Source: a virus. From it: a DNA stretch of 64,000 bases. The stretch is from positions 1-64,000 of IMG/VR virus record IMGVR_UViG_3300036770_001780; one strand, written 5' to 3'. The notes below the pieces were generated by a model, which made no database searches, was not told where the DNA came from, and saw nothing but the letters and a program-made list of their open reading frames with translations. The translations under genes and the position numbers were made by a program. How positions within the stretch are numbered: the first letter of the stretch is position 1; the number at the start of each line of letters is the position of its first letter. Shown in pieces: positions 1 through 7,282 of this stretch.

Positions 1-205
<205 letters not shown>

Positions 206-231
206 TTACAATCCCTCCCGTTTATGAATAC

Positions 232-266
232 CACCAGCGGATTCCTTACTGGCTGATCCGCTGGTG
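232..266 (-). other. Intercistronic 11-bp hairpin
   Basis: CACCAGCGGAT (232-242) and ATCCGCTGGTG (256-266) form a perfect 11-bp inverted repeat with a 13-nt loop. It lies between the stop of the gene at 293-565 and the start of the Gly-X gene at 1-205. No T-run follows on the minus strand, so an intrinsic terminator is unlikely. An mRNA processing or stability element is possible. Confidence 0.6.
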
Positions 267-292
267 TCTCTAACACTGGCTACAAGTCGTTT

Positions 293-565
293 TTAATTCC
301 CTCCTCCTATGTAGCCGTATCCATCGGACTCCGCGCCTCCCCTGCCGAACGTTAGGCCGTTCCCAGCCCCGTCATCGCCGATCTTTTCTGCGTTATCCAT
401 GCCAAGAATTGCCTCTCTGACATGGCCGAAGCCCCCTTCCGTTTCCATTATTCCTGTCTGCCCGCCTCCATCGCCATTAGTTTCCTTGCTGCCGAATCCG
501 CTGGCTCTTCCAAAGGTGATACGAGAAACCTTCTCTTCGTACTCTCTAATGCCTTTGTTTGTCAT
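293..565 (-). CDS. Gly-rich protein, divergent member
   Basis: 90 aa. It begins MTNKGIREYEEKVSRITFG and is rich in Gly (FGRASGFGS, GDGGGQTG, SDGYGYIGGG), but less regular than the Gly-X proteins at 6.3-7.5 kb. The ATG is preceded by AAAGGAAA. It follows the small membrane protein at 578-760 and precedes the partial Gly-X gene. No known domain is recognised. The compositional link to the other Gly-rich proteins is seen in the sequence; shared function is inference. Confidence 0.65.
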   Translation of the reverse strand: MTNKGIREYEEKVSRITFGRASGFGSKETNGDGGGQTGIMETEGGFGHVREAILGMDNAEKIGDDGAGNGLTFGRGGAESDGYGYIGGGN

Positions 566-577
566 AATGAATTTCCT

Positions 578-760
578 TTACGCCAGTTTGGAGAACTCCT
601 TCTGGGCTAGTTTCTTGGTTGCGCCTTTAGCTTCCCAGGACCGGGCATCAGCGAGAAGCCAACGCGCTATTGTTCTCTCGATTGCAGGAAGCCCGATAGT
701 CCTAACCTTGTAGGCCGCTACCATCGAAAGGATGACGAAGCCGCCGATTACTACCTGCAT
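578..760 (-). CDS. Small single-span membrane protein
   Basis: 60 aa with an N-terminal hydrophobic segment (VVIGGFVILSMVAAY, about residues 3-17) followed by a basic amphipathic tail rich in Arg, Lys and Ala. Its ATG overlaps the stop codon of the ParB-like gene (TAATG), and its ribosome site AAGGAG is encoded by the last codons of that gene, so the two are probably translationally coupled. Function unknown. Confidence 0.6.
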   Translation of the reverse strand: MQVVIGGFVILSMVAAYKVRTIGLPAIERTIARWLLADARSWEAKGATKKLAQKEFSKLA

Positions 761-1704
761 TACTCCTTACCTCCCATGATAGCCTCAAGAGCCTCCACCG
801 CTTCGCTGTCGTCATGAATACCGCCGCTCATGATAGCAAGCATGACCCCGGCCAGCTTCTGAAGTTCGTCACTGATTGCCGGAGAGCCGACCATGACATC
901 GAAGAACGAATACATTTCGCCCCAGGTGCGCTTGTTATTCTTGGGAGTGTCGGAGAGCTTGCGAATGATCTCCTTGACGGCACGCTTCTTCTTGGCCGGA
1001 GTGGTTTCCTCCGGCTGATCTGCTTCGTTCTTGGTGATGGTGGTGGTGTCGGTGTTGTCGTCTTCGTTGTTATCGACCTCAGCGGGAGCCGGAGCCGTTA
1101 CGACCGATTCAATCTCTTTCACCGCAACTTTCTGTTTGTCCGCGCTCATCTTGGCGATAGAGAGGGCATCGGTAAAGTTGATCTCGCCGCTGTGGACCTT
1201 CTGCTGGATGTTGTAGTCCAGGCTCAGGAGGCTCCGGTGCTGGCTCACCCATCCGCCCGTGCGCCCGAAGAAGCTGGCGATCTGGGAGTCCGTCTGCCCG
1301 TAGTTCTCGCTCATTCGCCGGATGGAGAGAGCATAGTCCATGTGAGAAAGGTTATTCCGGTGGGCGTTCTCGGCCAAGTTGCGAAAGAACACGTCGCGGT
1401 CGTTGCCGTCAAACACGACGACCTTAATCTTCATGCGCTGGTCTTCCTGGACGCCAGCGTTGATCCGTTTAATCGCTTCATAGCGGCCAAACCCGTAGGC
1501 CAGCCGAAGGGTGTTATTGGGCTTTTCGCGCACCGCGCCAACGGCCTCAAGCTGCCCGTACTGGCTGATGGACTGAACCAAGACGCCGATATCGGACTGG
1601 CTGAAGCGATTATTAGATGCGTGATCGACGGCGATATCGTCGATATCGACGAGGTATTCAGCACCGCGCTCGGGCTTAATGGTGCTCTGGAATTTCAAAG
1701 ACAT
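760..1704 (-). CDS. ParB-like nuclease-fold DNA-binding protein
   Basis: 314 aa. The N-terminal half matches the ParB/Srx-type domain: a partition-box-like segment (GFGRYEAIKR) and the following NLAENAHRNNLSHMDYA stretch, then a helix-turn-helix-like region (QTDSQIASFFGRTGGWVSQH, about residues 138-157). An acidic, Thr-rich linker follows and then a Lys-rich segment. In phages such proteins act in partition, as transcription regulators or as nucleases; which applies here cannot be told. No ParA-type ATPase gene is seen in the window. It heads a short unit with the membrane protein at 578-760. The ATG is preceded by AAGGAG, with a promoter at 1741-1769. Confidence 0.85.
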   Translation of the reverse strand: MSLKFQSTIKPERGAEYLVDIDDIAVDHASNNRFSQSDIGVLVQSISQYGQLEAVGAVREKPNNTLRLAYGFGRYEAIKRINAGVQEDQRMKIKVVVFDGNDRDVFFRNLAENAHRNNLSHMDYALSIRRMSENYGQTDSQIASFFGRTGGWVSQHRSLLSLDYNIQQKVHSGEINFTDALSIAKMSADKQKVAVKEIESVVTAPAPAEVDNNEDDNTDTTTITKNEADQPEETTPAKKKRAVKEIIRKLSDTPKNNKRTWGEMYSFFDVMVGSPAISDELQKLAGVMLAIMSGGIHDDSEAVEALEAIMGGKE

Positions 1705-1740
1705 TCTGTTTTCTCCTTTTGCCGCAACAGCGACAAGATA

Positions 1741-1769
1741 ATGCTACTATAGTGTGGAAGAGTTTGCAA
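1741..1769 (-). promoter_or_regulatory. Sigma70-like promoter for the ParB-like gene
   Basis: On the minus strand TTGCAA (1764-1769), a 17-nt spacer and TAGCAT (1741-1746) lie upstream of the ParB-like gene, leaving a leader of about 30 nt with an AAGGAG site. It overlaps a plus-strand extended -10 element for the divergent gene at 1788. Confidence 0.5.
1742..1750 (+). promoter_or_regulatory. Extended -10 promoter for the divergent HTH gene
   Basis: TGCTACTAT carries a TGn extension and a TACTAT -10 box, 37 nt before the ATG at 1788. No good -35 is seen at the right spacing. It physically overlaps the minus-strand promoter of the ParB-like gene, so the two would compete for polymerase. Confidence 0.4.
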
Positions 1770-1787
1770 CCCCAAATTTGAGGAAGC

Positions 1788-2117
1788 ATGAAAAGGATTA
1801 CTCAAAAAGAGCAAATCATTGAATTGATGAAGGCTGGACTCTCGCCTAAAGAGATAATCTCTACTGTTGGATGCCACTTCACTTATGGCTATAGAGTTAT
1901 CGAGGAAGAAAAGCTACGCAGTGGGCTAGAGCCTGCCGGGAACCCAAAGCTAAAAAGCCTTGAGGCTAGGGTTAAGAACCTAGAGAAGATCGTCGCCTCT
2001 CTCGCCGCCATGAAACGGTTTGGAGGCTCCGGCGCTACTTCTCCACAAGAGAGTCCAGAAGTTCGACTTCAGAGACTGCTCGCTGACAGTGAACGCCAAT
2101 CGCAAACGCACGGATGA
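1788..2117 (+). CDS. Small HTH plus coiled-coil protein on the opposite strand
   Basis: 109 aa. Residues 1-35 resemble a helix-turn-helix of the resolvase/homeodomain-like kind (QIIELMKAGLSPKEIISTVG), followed by a predicted coiled coil (LKSLEARVKNLEKIVASL) and a polar tail. A GAGGAAG ribosome site precedes the ATG. It is the only convincing plus-strand gene in the left arm, lies divergent from the ParB-like gene, and its 3' end overlaps the convergent gene at 2035-2418 by 83 nt. It is likely a local transcription regulator (inference). Confidence 0.65.
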   Translation: MKRITQKEQIIELMKAGLSPKEIISTVGCHFTYGYRVIEEEKLRSGLEPAGNPKLKSLEARVKNLEKIVASLAAMKRFGGSGATSPQESPEVRLQRLLADSERQSQTHG

Positions 2118-2418
2118 TCGCTGTGGTGATAAGGTCCAGGTAGAGAAGGGAAGCCGTCGTTTCGTAGTGTTCGTCTCGCGGGAGGCTGCTCACTTTGTCT
2201 ACGGTTTCCGAAAGCGATATCATAAACCCTTCCGACATCAGGGCGATCTGGCTCATAGATTCGGGGTTGGATTGAAACTCTCTCTGGATTTCCAGTTCGA
2301 TATTGCCCCACTTATCCATTACCCCTTGTCTCGTTACTTCTTCATTGCCGTCTGGATCGAATCCAAGCATTACTTCGATGGCTTTGGGGAAGTGCTTTGC
2401 TGCCTGTGAGTATTTCAT
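2035..2418 (-). CDS. Hypothetical protein, mostly helical
   Basis: 127 aa. AAAGGA lies 8 nt upstream of the ATG. The sequence is mixed and probably helical (ELEIQREFQSNPESMSQIAL, LLYLDLITTAIIRAFAIG). No family is recognised. Its 3' end overlaps the plus-strand HTH gene tail to tail. Confidence 0.65.
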   Translation of the reverse strand: MKYSQAAKHFPKAIEVMLGFDPDGNEEVTRQGVMDKWGNIELEIQREFQSNPESMSQIALMSEGFMISLSETVDKVSSLPRDEHYETTASLLYLDLITTAIIRAFAIGVHCQRAVSEVELLDSLVEK

Positions 2419-2429
2419 AGTTTTATCCT

Positions 2430-2663
2430 TTATTCGTTAATCACCCAGGCCCACTTTATTCCTGAGTCTGGGGTTAGTTGATCTTTCCAGGGCAATCCCC
2501 CGGTGAAATGTGCGGACACGGAGCCGTGTAGGTCATGTCCGATTAGGACTGGCTCCCCGTCTGGCATTAGTAGGACGACTCCTGCCGGGATAGAATCCTG
2601 TCGCCACGGAAAGCTGTCAATTGAACTGAACTGAAGGTTTAACAGTCGATCCCTGATGTTCAA
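2430..2663 (-). CDS. Hypothetical protein, TTG start
   Basis: 77 aa from a TTG codon preceded by AGAGG at about 8 nt; no ATG lies in frame near the start. It overlaps the 3' end of the upstream gene (2617-2919) by 47 nt. The sequence reads as a compact beta-rich protein (AGVVLLMPDGEPVLIGHDLHG). Family not recognised. Confidence 0.5.
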   Translation of the reverse strand: MNIRDRLLNLQFSSIDSFPWRQDSIPAGVVLLMPDGEPVLIGHDLHGSVSAHFTGGLPWKDQLTPDSGIKWAWVINE

Positions 2664-2919
2664 TTTGTTTTACCTCTATGATATTGCCGTTTGCCGCCAC
2701 TCTGAGGTTATCGAGTTCCCAGGTCTTTACCTGTTTCCAGCGGCCTCCCTCTTCGGTCTCAAAGATAACGACCTTGCTGTAGGCCCTCATTCTGTGATTG
2801 CGAAGAGAGAGCTTTATGTAGCAGCTAACTATTAGCTTAGACTTGCCGCTGCCAAGTCCCACGCGCTCACTGCTCCAGCCGCGCGTCTTTGCCCATTTAA
2901 TGAATTCTTGCCGCGTCAT
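2617..2919 (-). CDS. Hypothetical basic protein
   Basis: 100 aa starting MTRQEFIKWAKTRGW. The chosen ATG has AGGGG about 7 nt upstream and overlaps the stop of the preceding gene (ATGA). A further upstream GTG has no ribosome site. N-terminal helical segment, then a beta-rich part (SKLIVSCYIKL, KVVIFETEEGG). No family recognised. Confidence 0.65.
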   Translation of the reverse strand: MTRQEFIKWAKTRGWSSERVGLGSGKSKLIVSCYIKLSLRNHRMRAYSKVVIFETEEGGRWKQVKTWELDNLRVAANGNIIEVKQIEHQGSTVKPSVQFN

Positions 2920-3332
2920 GATCCACCCCTTAGCTTGCTTGCTTCCTTGGTCCACCCATCCCTGACTAGCTTGAGGGCATCAGGCAGTTGCATGGCGCAC
3001 CACTCGATGCCGTCTGCCATTGCTGAGTGCCTGATCTTTTGCACAGCGGCAAAAGATGCGACTACTGGCTTCTGATCTCTATGCTCATGCTGTCTGATAT
3101 CCCTGTTTTCATGGTCTCTCAGCAAGGTCCATCCGTTCCTGGCGGCCTTCCTTCGGGTTGTGACGTACACCCTGCCGCTTTCGTCTTTAGCAGATACAGC
3201 GAAGCGTAGCTGGCTGCTGTACAGCTTTACCTCTGCGATAGGGGAGGCGGCGGCAAGCGCGATTGGCCGCTTGTCCGCCCCCACATACATATTGCCGTTG
3301 AAGTCTGCGATTACGGTTACTCGATATGACAT
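2916..3332 (-). CDS. Hypothetical protein downstream of amidotransferase B
   Basis: 138 aa. It follows amidotransferase B after 5 nt and overlaps the next gene by 4 nt, so it belongs to the same transcription unit. The N-terminal half is beta-rich (MSYRVTVIADFNGNMYVG); the C-terminal half is helical. No family recognised; association with the amidoligase cassette is by position only. Confidence 0.65.
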   Translation of the reverse strand: MSYRVTVIADFNGNMYVGADKRPIALAAASPIAEVKLYSSQLRFAVSAKDESGRVYVTTRRKAARNGWTLLRDHENRDIRQHEHRDQKPVVASFAAVQKIRHSAMADGIEWCAMQLPDALKLVRDGWTKEASKLRGGS

Positions 3333-3337
3333 GACTG

Positions 3338-4306
3338 TTAGTTCCGCCCCTCGTAAGCCTTACGGACAACGGCGATGCTCTCGTCCACGTCGTCCCAAGA
3401 GTAGGGGACTCCGTTGCTGTCGTAGAAGACTCCGGCGTTAAGGCCCTCCGGCTGATCGGCTTGGAACAGCGGGGTTAGCACCTTGCGGCATGGGACACAG
3501 AGCGCCATATCGTCGCACTCCGTAGCAATATCCAGCCAATCTAGTTCATTGCAATACTCGCAATGCGCCCAGATGTCGGAGCCGTCCTCCCAGGTCTTCA
3601 GGTCCTTAGCTGTGATGATGTCGCCTTCGGCCATCTTTCGGCTGCTCTGAGTAGGGATATTCCACCCACAGTTAGCATCCTTGTCTTCTTCATAGTACTT
3701 ATCCCAGTCCCAGCTCGTCTGCCGCTGCTGGTAGTTGCGCGAGTAGTATTTGTTGTATCGGGTGTATCCGACCTGCTCGTAGAACGAGTGCGTATTGCTG
3801 TACCAGATGCCGTTTTTCCAGGTGCCTGACTTCTCGTTAACTAGTGTGATGCTGCCGGAGTCAGCGAGGAAGGCGAGCTTGTTATAGCTGCCTACCCAAG
3901 TGCCCAGCATAGCGACAATCTCCTCGTCGCTGATGTTGTCTTGGTCGATTCCAAGCTGTCGCAACTCTTGGGCGTAATGCCATGTGTCGGACATCAGCTT
4001 GTTCTTCTGCTCGATTGCAATGATGCCGTTGTGCGCCATGTAAAGCCGCTTGGTGACGCGGAACGGGTGGCAGTTGTCGAGGTTCTTGGTGCCGTGGGTA
4101 GCGAAACGATAGTGCAATACGTAGGGGTTGCCCTTCGCTTTCTCAAGCAGCGGTTCCAGTTCGCTGAACTTCATGCCTTTATTGATTATCAACCCGGAAC
4201 CGTCCGAGTGCATGAGGCCCCAGCCATGCGGGTTATCGCTCCAGCCGCGCTCGATTACCCCGCACGTAGGGACTTCTCCGGTAGGTGATGCAATGATTAA
4301 GCACAT
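3338..4306 (-). CDS. Class II glutamine amidotransferase-like Ntn hydrolase, copy B
   Basis: 322 aa. The start was chosen at MCLIIAS because class II (Ntn) amidotransferases need Cys2 exposed after Met removal, and GAGGAG sits just upstream. Further signatures: NPHGWGLM (25-32), HYRFATHG (65-72) and AHNG (91-94), all in the order known for the glutaminase domain, which releases ammonia from glutamine. The C-terminal third has a CEYC...CVPC zinc-ribbon-like pair that copy A lacks. No synthase domain is fused, so a partner enzyme is expected. The adjacent upstream amidoligase (gap 13 nt) is the obvious candidate. Copy A is at 8759-9412. Alternative: a stand-alone Ntn amidase or peptidase. Confidence 0.88.
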   Translation of the reverse strand: MCLIIASPTGEVPTCGVIERGWSDNPHGWGLMHSDGSGLIINKGMKFSELEPLLEKAKGNPYVLHYRFATHGTKNLDNCHPFRVTKRLYMAHNGIIAIEQKNKLMSDTWHYAQELRQLGIDQDNISDEEIVAMLGTWVGSYNKLAFLADSGSITLVNEKSGTWKNGIWYSNTHSFYEQVGYTRYNKYYSRNYQQRQTSWDWDKYYEEDKDANCGWNIPTQSSRKMAEGDIITAKDLKTWEDGSDIWAHCEYCNELDWLDIATECDDMALCVPCRKVLTPLFQADQPEGLNAGVFYDSNGVPYSWDDVDESIAVVRKAYEGRN

Positions 4307-4319
4307 ATTCTTTTCTCCT

Positions 4320-5621
4320 CTATTTCTCTGTGGTTCTTGTCCCGACATAGCGGGGGTTTGGGTGGAACGCTCTGCTCGATAGGTACTCATCGAGGTTAGG
4401 AAATTCTTTCCGGTTAGCTTTGACGAATTCCAGGAACCGCCCAGCCGACAACTCCCTGTAGCTACGGTCGCGCGTGAAGTCGATTGTGGCTTTGACGAAC
4501 TCTAGATTTTTCAGAATCCGGTCCTTTCGCATGTTGCCGCGAAAGATGCGAAACTCGATAGTCTGCCTGTTCTCCAGGTTGACGGCCTCATATCTCTCTT
4601 CGCTGTGGGCGCAATGACCGATCTTCTTATCCGCCTTCAGTATCCCCCACTTATTGCAAGCCCGTTGCGCTACGGTCTTCACTAGGTCGTGGTTTTCCGG
4701 CGCGTTAACGAAGACGACGATCTTCTGGATGTGCATCTTCGTTAGTGGTGCGCGGGATACGTGGACGTGAAACCCGCAGGTCCCTGAGGTATGGGAGGAC
4801 AGTCCCGGAATATCTTCGTTCCACTGGTCCTGCCATAGCTTGCGAATCTCTTCCCAGGTGTGCGGGTGGGTGACGATCTCGAAGCCGCGACCGATACTGG
4901 AGTCCTTCTTTAGGTAGGCCCGGTCTTTCATTAGCGCCGCGACTTCTACGGCTTTATCTTCAACGTCTTCATCGTCGTCCACTGCTACCTCTAGCTCGCA
5001 GCCGAAGTAGAGAATCTTGTCCTTGGGCTGCTGCTTGGTCCCGAAGAACCTAGGCTTAGGCTTAAAGCAGTATCCAAATATGGGATTACCTTCAACCACG
5101 GAGTCGTAGCAGTTCCCGCAATACCCATGGCCTTCAAATATCTGTAGGTAGGCAATCCTCACGCAGTTACCGCAACTATGGCAATCGCGGTAGTATTCTT
5201 CATGGCATCCGTTACAGATAAGGCCCAGATGTCCAGTCACCGAGATACCCTGGTTCTCCTGTCTGCTGACATGATCCCCGCAACTATAGCACTGAAACGT
5301 GTTTTCACTGAAGCAGCGCTCGCAGGCTACGCGGACCCCTGGATGAGTGTTAGGCATTAGCTCGGAGCTTCGATTGTAGCTTAGAGACGAAACCGGCACC
5401 TCTCTCTGGCAGCAAGGGCAGGCCGCCCGTGTTTCTCGTCCGTGATACGAATTGTAGCAATTGTCGCAGATGAACCTGCTGGGTCCATTCAGCGGTCGAA
5501 AGCTGCCGTCTTCGTTCACGGCTACCGCATCGCCATAGCCAGCGTAAGCCGTCCAGGCCCAATCTTGGCTTCTCACGCTGCGTTCCGTCCCGCAAATGCC
5601 GCATTGATAATTGAATGGCAT
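4320..5621 (-). CDS. Zinc-ribbon/amidoligase protein, copy B
   Basis: 433 aa. Residues 1-172 contain eight Cys pairs (CGIC, CDNC, CPCC, CERC, CYSC, CNGC, CHSC, CGNC), probably four zinc-binding modules. Residues 203-400 match the putative amidoligase family with a glutamine-synthetase-like fold (Amidoligase_2): YFGCELEV (205-212), GFEIVTHPHT (246-255), CGFHVHVS (282-289), RYEAVN and IEFRIFRG (355-362). Such enzymes are predicted to join a carboxylate and an amine using ATP. The segment KKDSSI has Ser where copy A and relatives have DGS. GAAAGGAG precedes the ATG. It precedes amidotransferase B in the same operon, the reverse of the order in copy A. Substrate unknown. Confidence 0.85.
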   Translation of the reverse strand: MPFNYQCGICGTERSVRSQDWAWTAYAGYGDAVAVNEDGSFRPLNGPSRFICDNCYNSYHGRETRAACPCCQREVPVSSLSYNRSSELMPNTHPGVRVACERCFSENTFQCYSCGDHVSRQENQGISVTGHLGLICNGCHEEYYRDCHSCGNCVRIAYLQIFEGHGYCGNCYDSVVEGNPIFGYCFKPKPRFFGTKQQPKDKILYFGCELEVAVDDDEDVEDKAVEVAALMKDRAYLKKDSSIGRGFEIVTHPHTWEEIRKLWQDQWNEDIPGLSSHTSGTCGFHVHVSRAPLTKMHIQKIVVFVNAPENHDLVKTVAQRACNKWGILKADKKIGHCAHSEERYEAVNLENRQTIEFRIFRGNMRKDRILKNLEFVKATIDFTRDRSYRELSAGRFLEFVKANRKEFPNLDEYLSSRAFHPNPRYVGTRTTEK

Positions 5622-5622
5622 A

Positions 5623-5760
5623 CTATTCTCCTTTCTTCATTCTCCAGCAGAGTAGAACATAGGATACACCAGTCGCCATGATTGGCGCAAGTGTCGGCCA
5701 GTTCCGGGGAGAGAAAACTCCATGCACCGGGCAGAAAAGAAATTCATAGGCGTCATTCAT
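5623..5760 (-). CDS. Small membrane protein
   Basis: 45 aa. Starts MNDAYEFLFCPVHGVF and carries a hydrophobic segment (TLAPIMATGVSYVLLCW) near the C-terminus, ending in basic residues. AAGGA lies about 7 nt upstream of the ATG and the gene fits exactly between its neighbours (gaps of 1-2 nt). Its last codons supply the ribosome site of amidoligase B. No family recognised. Confidence 0.55.
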   Translation of the reverse strand: MNDAYEFLFCPVHGVFSPRNWPTLAPIMATGVSYVLLCWRMKKGE

Positions 5761-5762
5761 GA

Positions 5763-5993
5763 TTAGGTCCTTTCGATTTTGGTAATGATTCCGTTATCGC
5801 TAACGTAGAGGTTAGTCCGGTCGAGTACGTCCAGCGCACCAGTGATAAACATATCCGCCTTTGCCTTGTTACGGGGGTAGACCCTCTCTGCCTCCGGCCT
5901 GCATCCGGGGAAGTAGTCTCCGGCGCACAAGGTAGCCGCCCATAGCTTACCGCTTACCATTGCCTTATGTAGGCTATCCGCTTGATTGTTCAT
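5763..5993 (-). CDS. Hypothetical protein, first gene of the amidoligase B unit
   Basis: 76 aa. AGGAGG is 4 nt before the ATG and a strong promoter lies at 6014-6043. Sequence is mixed with a central Arg/Lys-rich segment (PEAERVYPRNKAKADMF). No known family. It is the first gene of the unit running through the small membrane protein, amidoligase B and amidotransferase B. Confidence 0.65.
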   Translation of the reverse strand: MNNQADSLHKAMVSGKLWAATLCAGDYFPGCRPEAERVYPRNKAKADMFITGALDVLDRTNLYVSDNGIITKIERT

Positions 5994-6013
5994 TCATTCC
6001 TCCTATATGTAGA

Positions 6014-6043
6014 ATCTTATCACTGATTTAGTTGTTCTGTCAA
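6014..6043 (-). promoter_or_regulatory. Strong sigma70-like promoter for the amidoligase B operon
   Basis: Minus-strand TTGACA (6038-6043), an 18-nt spacer and TAAGAT (6014-6019) with a TGA extension. About 15 nt of leader remains before an AGGAGG ribosome site. This separates amidoligase B and its neighbours into their own transcription unit. Confidence 0.75.
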
Positions 6044-6049
6044 CGCTGT

Positions 6050-6292
6050 TTACTGAATTTTGTGCAGTAACCACTCCCTGTCAAAGCGTGTCTTGTGGGT
6101 TAGTTCAATCGCCCACTGGCTCCAGCCCATCGCTTTAGCCGTCTCCGCTGCCGCGAAGTCATGATTAGCATCTTTATTCAATCCCTTGTAGGCAGTTAGC
6201 CTGTACCACTGGACGCCGTTAACGTACACAGCGATCCATTTCAGTTTGCCTCTGAGTTTGCGGTCTGCGGTCCTGATGTTGATTGATTCCAT
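6050..6292 (-). CDS. Hypothetical protein at the end of the Gly-X cluster
   Basis: 80 aa. The chosen ATG (MESINIRTADRKL) is 7 nt from GGGAG; an upstream in-frame ATG is only 1 nt from it. The protein reads as a small alpha/beta domain (WIAVYVNGVQWYRLTAYKG, AETAKAMGWSQWAIELTHK). No Gly repeats. No family recognised. Confidence 0.6.
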   Translation of the reverse strand: MESINIRTADRKLRGKLKWIAVYVNGVQWYRLTAYKGLNKDANHDFAAAETAKAMGWSQWAIELTHKTRFDREWLLHKIQ

Positions 6293-6305
6293 GATCATTC
6301 TCCCT

Positions 6306-6617
6306 TTATTGGTAATTAGCGCTGCCGTGTCCCCGTGTTCCATTGCCGCCGCTTTTGTTGCCGGAGCCGTAACCGTCTCCGCATCCGGAGCCGCAGCCGT
6401 CGCAGGAGTTGGAGTCGTAACCCACATGGCTTATACTGCTACCGCCTCCGTCGCTGTAGCCCCTGCCGCTACCGGAGCCGTGGCTATATACTCCGCCGTC
6501 TCGGTAGCCCCAGCCTTCCCCGTAGCCGCAGCCGTATCCGTATCCGTCGCCGCAGCCGCAGCCGCAGCCGTAGCCGCAGCCGTATCCGATTCCTTTGTTG
6601 AATTCTTCGTAAGTCAT
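6306..6617 (-). CDS. Gly-X repeat protein with Cys-rich tract
   Basis: 103 aa from MTYEEFNKGIGYG; AGAGGGG precedes this ATG, and an upstream ATG in frame lies within repeat sequence without a ribosome site. After a 9-residue acidic/aromatic head the protein is Gly-Cys, Gly-Tyr and Gly-Asp dipeptides (residues 10-40), then a Ser/Gly-rich half (HGSGSGRGYSDGGG). Eleven Cys residues make it the most Cys-rich of the family. Function unknown; possible substrate of the amidoligases in this cluster. Confidence 0.65.
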   Translation of the reverse strand: MTYEEFNKGIGYGCGYGCGCGCGDGYGYGCGYGEGWGYRDGGVYSHGSGSGRGYSDGGGSSISHVGYDSNSCDGCGSGCGDGYGSGNKSGGNGTRGHGSANYQ

Positions 6618-6627
6618 TGTCCCCTCT

Positions 6628-6735
6628 TTATTTGTGTTGGCCGCCGAAGCCGTCGCCGGAGCCGCCGCCATAACCTCCGCCTAGACTTCTACCGTAGCCG
6701 AAGCCGAAGCCGGAACTGTAATCCTCCTTACTCAC
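6628..6735 (-). CDS. Short Gly-rich peptide, GTG start
   Basis: 35 aa: MSKEDYSSGFGFGYG followed by Gly, Ser, Tyr and Phe to GGQHK. The GTG overlaps the TGA of the preceding Gly-X gene. The ribosome site upstream is weak, so expression would rely on coupling. Retained because it is in register with its neighbours, fills the gap between two family members and has the same acidic head plus Gly-aromatic body. Confidence 0.45.
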   Translation of the reverse strand: MSKEDYSSGFGFGYGRSLGGGYGGGSGDGFGGQHK

Positions 6736-7016
6736 ATCCCGATACCGCTGCCGTCGCCGTCGCCGCTGCCGTAGCCGCTGCCGCATCCGTCCCCGTCGCC
6801 GTCGCCGTAGCCGGAGCCTTCTCCGCAGCCATAGCCGTGATCGTAGCCGCCTCTGCCGTCGCCGTATCCGCTACTGTCGCTGTATCCGTTACCGTCCCCG
6901 CCGCAGCCGTAGCCTTTGCCGTCGCCTTCGCCCACTCCTCCGACGTGGCCGGAGCCGGAGCCGTAGATCCATCCATGGCTGTAGCCGCCGTAATCATACC
7001 TGATTGATTCGTCCAT
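6732..7016 (-). CDS. Gly-X repeat protein, MDES/YDYGGY head
   Basis: 94 aa. Head MDESIRYDYGGYSHGW, then Gly every second or third residue alternating with Ser, Asp, Tyr, Glu and Cys (YGDGDGDGCGSGYGSG near the end). GGAGGGG precedes the ATG. It shares the first ten residues almost exactly with the next gene upstream, so the two are tandem duplicates with diverged bodies. Other frames over the repeat are also open because of its 6-bp period; the ribosome site and shared head select this one. Confidence 0.7.
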   Translation of the reverse strand: MDESIRYDYGGYSHGWIYGSGSGHVGGVGEGDGKGYGCGGDGNGYSDSSGYGDGRGGYDHGYGCGEGSGYGDGDGDGCGSGYGSGDGDGSGIGM

Positions 7017-7018
7017 GA

Positions 7019-7267
7019 CTATTCCCCTCCGTCGTCTTCGTCGCTTCTTCCGTTTCCGTCTCCGTCTCCGTGGCCGTAGCCAGTTCCGTAGTCGCTGCCA
7101 TCGCCGCTGCCGTAGTCTGTTCCGTAGTATTCTCCGCCGCCGTAGCCTTTCCCGTAACCTGAACCGCTGCCGCTGCTGTCGCCGTGGTAGTAGCCAGGGC
7201 CATATCCTTCTCCAGATCCGTAGCCTTCAGCGCATCCGCCGTAATCATAACTGATTGATTCATCCAT
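7019..7267 (-). CDS. Gly-X repeat protein, MDES/YDYGGC head
   Basis: 82 aa. Head MDESISYDYGGCAEGYG, body rich in Gly-Tyr, Gly-Ser and Gly-Asp, and a distinctly acidic tail ending DEDDGGE. GAGGAG is 8-9 nt from the ATG. Two nucleotides separate its stop from the next family member's start. Paralogue of the proteins at 6732-7016 and 7283-7537. Confidence 0.7.
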   Translation of the reverse strand: MDESISYDYGGCAEGYGSGEGYGPGYYHGDSSGSGSGYGKGYGGGEYYGTDYGSGDGSDYGTGYGHGDGDGNGRSDEDDGGE

Positions 7268-7282
7268 TATCGTTTTCTCCTC

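Noticed and set aside
760-1704. Plasmid-prophage lifestyle inferred from the ParB-like protein
   Set aside because: No ParA, replication initiator, integrase or repressor was identified; ParB-like proteins also occur in lytic phages.
814-1752. Long plus-strand frame opposite the ParB-like gene
   Set aside because: It mirrors the codons of the ParB-like gene, lacks a ribosome site and reads as no recognisable protein.
6246-7007. Long Ala/Val- and Ala/Thr-rich open frames on both strands over the Gly-X cluster
   Set aside because: The 6-bp repeat keeps all frames open. Only the Gly-X frames have ribosome sites and shared heads.
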